DNA of 64,000 nucleotides from Chitinophagaceae bacterium UBA4857 (GTDB lineage Bacteria; Bacteroidota; Bacteroidia; Chitinophagales; Chitinophagaceae): assembly GCA_002399735.1 (NCBI GenBank), contig DHEF01000039.1, positions 217,136-281,135 on the forward strand, in the 5' to 3' direction. The notes below the pieces were generated by a model. That model searched no databases. It saw only the letters and a program-made list of their open reading frames with translations, and was not told the DNA's origin. The position numbers and the translations under genes were made by a program. Shown in pieces: positions 58,635 through 64,000 of this stretch. Positions within the stretch are counted from its first letter, which is position 1. The number at the start of each line of letters is the position of its first letter.

Positions 58635-58785
58635 TGTTACCAACTGCAGTTGTATGGTTAAACTTTTACTGCGCCTGCCCCGACTGAGCGAAGCGGAACT
58701 CGGGGTCGCACTCTTGTACTTTCTGTTCGCTAATCATCATCGTGTTGTTTTTAGCAAAGCGGACGTAGTAATAGAATAACAGAAA
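58628..58785 (+). repeat. Modular intergenic repeat with inserted GC-rich hairpin
   Basis: It uses the atpA terminator T-tract as its edge: TTTTTTTATGTTACCAACTG, then CCCCGACTGAGCGAAGCGGA and ACTCGGGG (a hairpin replacing the usual GTTGCG), GTCGCACTCTTGTACTTTCT, GTTCGCTAATCATCATCGTG. Confidence 0.75.
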
Positions 58786-58837
58786 ACTAGTTTTAAGCAT
58801 TATACGTTAAGCTTTTAGCCTGTACCACATAACGCAT

Positions 58838-58868
58838 AAAAAAAGAGAGCCGTAAGACTCTCTTTTTA
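58838..58868 (-). terminator. Terminator of the secreted-protein gene
   Basis: AAAAAGAGAG and CTCTCTTTTT pair around CCGTAAGA; A and T tracts on both sides make it bidirectional. It lies 16 bases beyond the stop at 58884. Confidence 0.75.
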
Positions 58869-58883
58869 CTTATAAGGTGCAAA

Positions 58884-59468
58884 CTATTTTAGTTTCTTGC
58901 CAATCTCTTTCCCTGCTTTTTCGTAAGACTCGGAAATACGTTCGCCGGTATCAAAGTCGTAACCGGTACCGGTTCTTCCCGGAACTTTTGCAATAGTCAT
59001 TTTAGCTATAACTTTACTTTTGTTAGCAGTTTCTACAATGGTTACTTCTCCGTCAATAGAAGCATTTTTTTGAGTAATACCAATGTTAAAACCAGGCTCG
59101 GTAAAGCTGGTGTTAAATATAAGTGTGTACTTAGCATTTCCTTTGGTTTTTGCACCACTATATTCTTCAAACTTTTCTATAAACTTAGGTTCAAATCGGC
59201 TTCCTCTGTCATTAACCCAGGATTCGGCCCACTTATCACCTTTACCGGCTTCTTTTTTATTGTATTCTGCTTTCTTTTTGTCTACGTATTCCGCTTCAGT
59301 CTTAAACTTTCCTACCCCCATGTTTTCATAGGTAAACTCAATATTATATTCTTTTACCCCACTTAAGGCATCAAGGCTTCCTTCGGTAACTTTAATTTTC
59401 TGGGCATTAGTTGTGAGCGCAAATGTTCCGGACAGGAGCAGCAATCCTAGCGATTTTACTACTTTCAT
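58884..59468 (-). CDS. Conserved secreted protein of unknown function
   Basis: 194 residues with a signal peptide (LGLLLLSGTFALTTNAQ, cleavage near residue 22). The mature protein is Lys/Glu-rich: IKVTEGSLDALSGVKEYNIEFTYENMGVGKFKTEAEYVDKKKAEYNKKEAGKGDKWAESWVNDR, then YTLIFNTSFTEPGFNIGI and DGEVTIVETANKSKVIAKMTIAKVPG. I recall this type in Bacteroidota without a named role. Periplasmic or extracellular. Monocistronic. Confidence 0.75.
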   Translation of the reverse strand: MKVVKSLGLLLLSGTFALTTNAQKIKVTEGSLDALSGVKEYNIEFTYENMGVGKFKTEAEYVDKKKAEYNKKEAGKGDKWAESWVNDRGSRFEPKFIEKFEEYSGAKTKGNAKYTLIFNTSFTEPGFNIGITQKNASIDGEVTIVETANKSKVIAKMTIAKVPGRTGTGYDFDTGERISESYEKAGKEIGKKLK

Positions 59469-59515
59469 TGGTTTGATTTTTAAGGTTTAATTTTTAAAAT
59501 TATTACCCAAATTAA

Positions 59516-60550
59516 TCATTTTTTTGAAATCCAGGTAATACTATGTTGTTCTCCTTTATAACAATTGTAAAGCATAATATGCTCGTAATCCTGATTGCTC
59601 ATTTGTGTTGTAAAAAGGTGCCGGGGTAAGGTCCGGTTATTTAGTATTTCCAGTGCCAGCCAAATACCAAAACTTACGGCTGTAGGGTATTCGCCGCTAA
59701 GGTGTTTGTACCTAACAAGGGCAGTGTGTGGTAATTGTTCTTGTACGGCGGTATAAAAAGGCTGTAAACGGCTGTCACCGTTTTCACCGCTAATAAAAAT
59801 GTCGGGTGGTGTTGTCGGGAAATGAGTCTGTAAAAACGAAGCCATAAAATTAACTACTTCCTTTTCATCGTTGCTATGTAGGGTGCTAACCGCTTGTACA
59901 CAGCCTATTGCATTTGCCGCATGTTGACTTACTAAAAACATAGCAGCGCCTTCGCCCGCTATACTGCCAATCGTATTACTGTCATACAAATTGCTGCTGG
60001 CAATTGTTTCTTTTTTATACCAACCGCCTAAAAAATCAATATTAAAATTGTACTCCGAAATTTCATCAACAGCGCCTAGCAAATATTTTTTTTCAGGATT
60101 TTCGGCACAATGCAAAATGGCATCCAGTAAAGCATTTTCAAAAGCAAGGCCCCGATGTACATGGGTAATGTTGTAGTTGTGATTACTACTCATTAAACCC
60201 AATTGGCCGGCTATGGCATTGGGGGTACTTTGTACAAAGTTTCCGGGGGTTAACATGCCTTCATCGTAATCAATAATCTGATTCAGAAATTTAATACAAT
60301 CTTCCATGCCACCGTTAGCTGTACCTAATATAATACCAGCTATTTGCGGATGTTCTTGTACAATAGGCAAAGCGGTACCAATACCAATGCGCACCGCTTT
60401 GCCCATACGGCGTAATAAACCCGGTGGAATTCCAGCGTAAGCAGGTTCTATAGCACTAAGCTGATTATTAACACTTACCTGCAGGTTGTTGGATACGATG
60501 CTATCAAAACCTTGCTGCGGTGAAATGCAAATATGTTTGTGTATGTACAA
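59516..60550 (-). CDS. Ketosynthase-like protein of flexirubin / aryl-polyene type, active-site Cys absent
   Basis: 344 residues of the ketosynthase N-terminal fold: RRMGKAVRIGIGTALPIV, GIILGTANGGMEDCIKFLNQI, LTPGNFVQSTPNAIAGQLGLMSSNHNYN. Where active ketosynthases have the nucleophilic Cys, this protein reads ITHVHRGLAFENALLDAI, so it is likely a chain-length-factor-like or structural partner. Very similar proteins occur in flexirubin and dialkylresorcinol clusters. Here it is the last gene of an operon with paaE (gaps 13 and 15 bases), not in a pigment cluster. Confidence 0.75.
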   Translation of the reverse strand: MYIHKHICISPQQGFDSIVSNNLQVSVNNQLSAIEPAYAGIPPGLLRRMGKAVRIGIGTALPIVQEHPQIAGIILGTANGGMEDCIKFLNQIIDYDEGMLTPGNFVQSTPNAIAGQLGLMSSNHNYNITHVHRGLAFENALLDAILHCAENPEKKYLLGAVDEISEYNFNIDFLGGWYKKETIASSNLYDSNTIGSIAGEGAAMFLVSQHAANAIGCVQAVSTLHSNDEKEVVNFMASFLQTHFPTTPPDIFISGENGDSRLQPFYTAVQEQLPHTALVRYKHLSGEYPTAVSFGIWLALEILNNRTLPRHLFTTQMSNQDYEHIMLYNCYKGEQHSITWISKK

Positions 60551-60563
60551 TACTAAATGTTTA

Positions 60564-60911
60564 TTACTTATAAAAAGCCATTGCCTCAGATAAAAGTTGC
60601 TTTACTGTTTCTACAGGAATATCTTCATCTGGGTTCATTAAAAAAATCTTTGCCCGGGCTCGTTTCTCCTGTAGTAATACGGTATGCTGCATTCTATGCC
60701 CATCCATAAAACTTATATATGGCTGATGGTTGAGTTTTTTATATGTCCAGAAATAACAAAAAAGCTTGCCATTGATAGTAAAAAATGGCAAGCCGTATTT
60801 AATGCTTAAACTAAGTTGTGGGCAATGTTGCTGAACAATATGTTTTAACGCCAATAAAAAGCTTTTATTAGGCTCGGTTAAGTTGTTAAAAAAGTCATCA
60901 ACTTGTTTCAC
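60564..60911 (-). CDS. DUF1801 domain protein
   Basis: 115 residues with a single YdhG-like DUF1801 domain: VDDFFNNLTEPNKSFLLALKHIVQQHCPQLSLSIKYGLPFFTINGKLFCYFWTYKKLNHQPYISFMDGHRM. Cytosolic, small-molecule-binding fold, function unknown. It sits between paaE (15 bases) and the ketosynthase-like gene (13 bases) on the same strand. Confidence 0.85.
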   Translation of the reverse strand: MKQVDDFFNNLTEPNKSFLLALKHIVQQHCPQLSLSIKYGLPFFTINGKLFCYFWTYKKLNHQPYISFMDGHRMQHTVLLQEKRARAKIFLMNPDEDIPVETVKQLLSEAMAFYK

Positions 60912-60926
60912 CGTTTGTTAATTGGT

Positions 60927-62000
60927 TTATTTAACGTCATAGTCAACTACAACACGTGGCGTGGTAGGGTAGCTTTGGCAGGTAAGCACAAAACCTTTTG
61001 CTACATCATCATCTTCTAAGCCCCAGTTTTCATCCATGTTAACTTCGCCTTCACGTATTAAGGCCTTGCAGGAGCAACATACACCACCACGGCAACCGTA
61101 AGGCAGATCAAGGCCTTTGTCAAGTGCCGCATCTAAAATTGTTTCGTCGTATGGTAATTCAAAATCAAAACTGCGGCCATCTAGTTTAATAGTAACTAAA
61201 CTGGCGTTGCTGTTAACAGGTGCTGCTATTACTTTTTTCTCCTCGCCAGATTTTGATACTGGTGTAGTAAATAGCTCTAAATGTATTTTATGATGCTCAA
61301 TCCCCAAACCTTCCAGATATGATTTGGCGCCAAAGGTTAAACCTTCGGGCCCGCACAGGAAAATTTCATCCATGGACTTGTAATTTACCAATGGCGCTAA
61401 AGCTTCCATTTTGGTAGTATCAATACGTCCGTTATGTATAGGCGTATCTACTGTTTCGCGGCTAAGTATATGTATAATACTTAAGCGGTTAATGTATTTA
61501 TTTTTTAGCGCTTCTAACTCATCAAAAAATATAATAGAGTTACGGTTGCGGTTGCCATACACTAACGTAAAATGGCTTTGCGGCTCAACCTGTAATGTAG
61601 CTTTAATAATAGAAAGTATAGGTGTAATACCACTACCGGCACAAATAGCCAGGTATTTTTTTTGTTGTGTAGCTGTTAACTCGGTATAAAATTTACCCGA
61701 TGGTGAAAGTACTTCCAATACATCACCAACTTGTAACTCCCTGTTGGCATATTGCGAAAACAAACCACCTTCAATTTTTTTTACGGCTACACGCCACTCG
61801 TTATCGTATGGGCTAGTGCATAAGGAGTAAGTGCGGCGTAACTCCTGGCCGTTAATTGTTTTTTTTATGGTAAGGTTTTGGCCTTGTATAAATTTAAAAT
61901 CGGTTACTAATTGTTCAGGTACTTCAAAAACAATGGTTACACAGTCGGGTGTTTCTTTACGTAGCTCTTTAACTTTTAATGGATGAAAGTGAATAGACAT
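60927..62000 (-). CDS. paaE: Phenylacetyl-CoA epoxidase reductase subunit
   Basis: 357 residues: an FAD-binding domain (RRTYSLCTSPYDNEWRVAVKKIEGGLFSQYAN), an NAD domain (YLAICAGSGITPILSIIKATL) and a C-terminal 2Fe-2S ferredoxin domain with YGCRGGVCCSCKA and LTCQSYP supplying four Cys. This is the PaaE arrangement; it passes electrons from NADPH to the diiron oxygenase. The other paa genes are not in the window, so a more general reductase of this family is possible. Confidence 0.85.
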   Translation of the reverse strand: MSIHFHPLKVKELRKETPDCVTIVFEVPEQLVTDFKFIQGQNLTIKKTINGQELRRTYSLCTSPYDNEWRVAVKKIEGGLFSQYANRELQVGDVLEVLSPSGKFYTELTATQQKKYLAICAGSGITPILSIIKATLQVEPQSHFTLVYGNRNRNSIIFFDELEALKNKYINRLSIIHILSRETVDTPIHNGRIDTTKMEALAPLVNYKSMDEIFLCGPEGLTFGAKSYLEGLGIEHHKIHLELFTTPVSKSGEEKKVIAAPVNSNASLVTIKLDGRSFDFELPYDETILDAALDKGLDLPYGCRGGVCCSCKALIREGEVNMDENWGLEDDDVAKGFVLTCQSYPTTPRVVVDYDVK

Positions 62001-62008
62001 CTAGGGAG

Positions 62009-62043
62009 TGAATTAATATTTAATAATTAGTAATTAATAATAT
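62009..62043. repeat. Degenerate AATTAATAATTAGTAATTAAT word upstream of paaE
   Basis: GAATTAATATTTAATAATTA then GTAATTAATAATAT: a TAATTAATA word repeated four times, nine bases before the paaE start on the minus strand. Confidence 0.55.
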
Positions 62044-62061
62044 TGTTTACAATAGTGCTTG

Positions 62062-62148
62062 GTATGGCACAATGCTCAATAGAATTGTTGCAGCACAAGT
62101 GAGTGACACAACAGGTGATGCTAGTAGCAATGCAGCCGGTATAAAAAA
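62062..62148 (-). repeat. Modular intergenic repeat at the TetR gene 3' end
   Basis: GGCACAATGCTCAATAGAAT, TGTTGCAGCACAAGTGAGTG, ACACAACAGGTGATGCTAGT, AGCAATGCAGCCGGTATAAA with an A-run ending at the TetR stop (T-tract on the minus strand). Confidence 0.75.
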
Positions 62149-62149
62149 A

Positions 62150-62746
62150 TTATACTGTGCTGTTGCGTAAACCATCTATCAGTAAACGAATCATATTGTT
62201 CTCCAACTCTTCGGCCGAAACTTTTGCTTTACTGCGGTGCCAGCTTTCTATACCGCTAATGGCGTGTAACATTATTAATACCGATGTAGAAGCATCAATA
62301 TTGGCTATTTGTTTTTTATTAATACCATCTTGAATGATAGCCGCAATGCGTTTGCGATAATTGCGGCGTTGCGATTGCATGTTTGATAAATAAGGTTCCT
62401 CCAAATGACGCCACTCACGGTCGGCAACATGTACTTCCTCAAAGTTTTCAATCATTTGTTTAATATGAAAACGTAAAAGCGTTTCTACTTTTTTAATAGC
62501 ATGTTCCTGGCTGTTGTCAATTTCTTCAATATGCGTGTGAAACCTGTTGGCTACATCAAAGCAAATGGTTTCCAGTATTTCGTTTTTCGAACGAATATGG
62601 TTGTATAAGCTGGCAGCTTCAATACCTACGGCTTCGGCAAGGTCACGCATAGATGTGGCGGCAAATCCTTTTTCACGAAACATGGCAGCAGCCTTTAAAA
62701 GAATTAAATCTTTTTTTCCGGCTTTTTTACGTTGAGGCTTATTCAT
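62150..62746 (-). CDS. TetR/AcrR family transcriptional regulator
   Basis: 198 residues from the ATG at 62746. KDLILLKAAAMFREKGFAATSMRDLAEAVGIEAASLYNHIRSKNEILETI is the canonical N-terminal DNA-binding domain (residues 11-60), followed by a helical ligand domain. The adjacent same-strand paaE 149 bases downstream suggests control of phenylacetate or fatty-acid related genes, which is an inference. A -7 element TATCTTTG (minus strand, 62751-62758) ends four bases before the ATG, so the transcript may be leaderless. Confidence 0.92.
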   Translation of the reverse strand: MNKPQRKKAGKKDLILLKAAAMFREKGFAATSMRDLAEAVGIEAASLYNHIRSKNEILETICFDVANRFHTHIEEIDNSQEHAIKKVETLLRFHIKQMIENFEEVHVADREWRHLEEPYLSNMQSQRRNYRKRIAAIIQDGINKKQIANIDASTSVLIMLHAISGIESWHRSKAKVSAEELENNMIRLLIDGLRNSTV

Positions 62747-62750
62747 AGCC

Positions 62751-62758
62751 CAAAGATA
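62751..62758 (-). promoter_or_regulatory. TetR gene promoter, leaderless candidate
   Basis: TATCTTTG on the minus strand, with TTG 17 bases upstream of it; it ends four bases from the start codon. Confidence 0.5.
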
Positions 62759-62945
62759 ATGATTTGCCAGTTTGACAATTTGGAATTTTACACCAATCAA
62801 AACGCCTTTTAGCGGGTAGGGTTTATACAAATCGTTAATTTTTTTGTAGGTTTGCACGCCGCAATCAAAACAGGTGTATTAAGCCTCTTATTACTATTGC
62901 TGCACCTTTGTTCCAAAATAATTTTAAGTACATAAACAACAACAC

Positions 62946-63869
62946 ATGTCAGTTATTTCTGTAGGCACTATGGCCTTTGATGCTATTGAAACTCCTTTTG
63001 GTAAAACCGATCAAATTGTAGGAGGTTCGGCCACTTATGTTGCCTATGCAGCCAGCAATTTTGTAAAACCTGTGCAACAGGTATCTATTGTGGGTTTCGA
63101 TTTTCCTAAAGAAGAAATGGAAGAGTTAAAAAGCCGTGGCGTTTTATTGGATGGAGTTGATGTAATTGAAGATAAAAAATCGTTTTTCTGGAGCGGTCGT
63201 TACCACGAGGATATGAACAGTCGTGATACCTTGATTACCGACCTGAATGTATTGGCCGATTTTAACCCCATTATTCCGGAATCTTATCAAGGAGCCGAGT
63301 TTTTAATGTTGGGTAACTTAGTACCTGCCGTACAGTTAAGCGTAATTAAACAATTAACTACCCGCCCCAAATTAATTGTTATGGACACCATGAATTTTTG
63401 GATGGAAGTAGCCATGCCTGATTTGGAAGAAACATTAAAACATGTTGATTTACTGATGGTTAATGATGCAGAAGCTCGTCAGTTAACTGGCCAGTTTTCA
63501 CTGGTAAAAGCTGCTAAGGCCATTTTACAAATGGGCCCTAAATATTTAATTATTAAAAAAGGCGAGCACGGTGCTTTGTTATTTAACCAAAACGAAGTGT
63601 TTTATGCGCCGGCCCTGCCTTTGGAGGATGTGTTTGACCCAACCGGTGCTGGCGATACTTTTGCAGGTGGTTTTATAGGTCATTTGGCCAAAACCGGCGA
63701 TATTTCTTTTGAAAACATGAAACGTGCCATCATCGTAGGCTCGGCCATGGCTAGTTTTTGTGTAGAAAAATTTGGCCCAACCCGTTTAAAAGAAGTAACC
63801 AAAGCCGATATTGAAAATCGCATTCAACAGTTTAAGCAGTTGATTAACTTTGAAATTGAGCTAGGATAA
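62946..63869 (+). CDS. PfkB family carbohydrate or nucleoside kinase
   Basis: 307 residues of the ribokinase-like fold. GGSATYVAYAASNFV near the N-terminus, VMDTMNFWM and LLMVNDAEARQLTG in the middle, and the PfkB signature DPTGAGDTFAGGF near residue 236 with the catalytic Asp. The substrate is not clear; adenosine-, ribo- and fructokinases share this fold. A CACCTTTG motif (62903-62910) may be its -7 element. Confidence 0.9.
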   Translation: MSVISVGTMAFDAIETPFGKTDQIVGGSATYVAYAASNFVKPVQQVSIVGFDFPKEEMEELKSRGVLLDGVDVIEDKKSFFWSGRYHEDMNSRDTLITDLNVLADFNPIIPESYQGAEFLMLGNLVPAVQLSVIKQLTTRPKLIVMDTMNFWMEVAMPDLEETLKHVDLLMVNDAEARQLTGQFSLVKAAKAILQMGPKYLIIKKGEHGALLFNQNEVFYAPALPLEDVFDPTGAGDTFAGGFIGHLAKTGDISFENMKRAIIVGSAMASFCVEKFGPTRLKEVTKADIENRIQQFKQLINFEIELG

Positions 63870-63889
63870 TTTATACTTGCTAAAATCAT

Positions 63890-63942
63890 AAAGCTGAATG
63901 TTTAACGCTGTGGAAGTGGCGTTAGGTATTCAGCTTTTTTTA
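63890..63942 (+). terminator. Two-tier hairpin terminator after PfkB gene
   Basis: AAGCTGAAT and ATTCAGCTT form the outer stem, AACGC and GCGTT an inner one, followed by TTTTTTT. It uses the AGCTTT word seen in other tails. Confidence 0.75.
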
Positions 63943-64000
63943 TTATGTTACCGGCTGTAGTAATTCTAATCATCGTCCCTTGCGATCCGATAGGATCGGG
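63941..64000 (+). repeat. Modular intergenic repeat, cut by window edge
   Basis: ATTATGTTACCGGCTGTAGT, AATTCTAATCATCGTCCCTT, GCGATCCGATAGGATCGGG. The GATCC core is in the place where copies at 36665 and 55005 have TCGCACACTTGTAC. Confidence 0.75.

Noticed and set aside
1..64000. tRNA, rRNA, tmRNA, RNase P RNA or known riboswitch
   Set aside because: No cloverleaf, conserved rRNA segment or riboswitch core was recognised by eye. A covariance-model scan would be decisive.

Overview
The window looks like a chromosomal segment of a Bacteroidota bacterium, most likely Chitinophagaceae or a close relative. Evidence: AT-rich DNA, start codons without clear Shine-Dalgarno sequences, promoter motifs of the TTTG / TAnnTTTG type, a type IX secretion C-terminal sorting domain (4469-6946), many SPII lipoproteins, a flexirubin-type ketosynthase-like protein, and a PaaE / TetR pair. 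No rRNA, tRNA, CRISPR array, transposase or integrase was recognised.

Layout. 1-2137: end of an orphan membrane-protein pair and a VOC protein. 2778-9576: dGTPase-like dgt, then surface or secreted proteins, including an alpha/beta-hydrolase with a T9SS tail and its apparently detached N-terminal partner. 9846-19960: a periplasmic sugar-oxidation locus in two divergent arms (DUF1080 3-keto-glycoside hydrolase, lipoprotein cytochrome c, two TIM-barrel isomerases, a Gfo/Idh/MocA enzyme, MFS transporter, GMC oxidoreductase with an FeS-type Cys motif, a Tat-type hitchhiker subunit and a third isomerase). Together these fit a glucoside-3-dehydrogenase pathway. 20070-28712: beta-helix membrane protein, cdsA, a CPBP protease, dusB, orphan genes, a KAS III enzyme and an RRM / cold-shock RNA-binding operon. 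29650-41203: an almost complete haem pathway, chaN-hemJ-hemH on the minus strand diverging from hemA-C-D-E-F-[four-helix-bundle gene]-B-[STM3941-like]-hemL on the plus strand. 41451-46413: accessory islet of orphan secreted proteins and an HTH/PIN toxin-antitoxin pair between duplicated DUF2798 genes. 46446-53009: gamma carbonic anhydrase, aminotransferase, carotenoid-type oxidoreductase and an ABC exporter. 53060-53780: small gene plus a frameshifted nucleotidyltransferase. 53858-58583: atpB-E-F-H, then a terminator and a new promoter before atpA, with no atpG. 58884-63869: secreted protein, paaE operon, TetR regulator and a PfkB kinase.

The most unusual content is between the genes. (1) A modular, dispersed intergenic repeat occurs about 20 times. 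It is built from interchangeable blocks and one edge is typically anchored to a T-tract at a gene end. (2) Many genes carry their own short word, repeated imperfectly next to the start codon, often a U-rich leader of the type TTTTTACTTTTTAATTTTT. (3) A hairpin element of about 95 bp occurs twice in opposite orientation with compensatory stem changes. (4) Several small genes are bracketed by short direct or inverted repeats, as cassettes would be. (5) A 20-bp FNR-like palindrome sits near -43 of a predicted hemF promoter.

All calls come from reading the sequence and from recalled family knowledge; no database search was run. Start codons were moved from the longest open frame where family length, promoter position or a lipoprotein signal indicated it.
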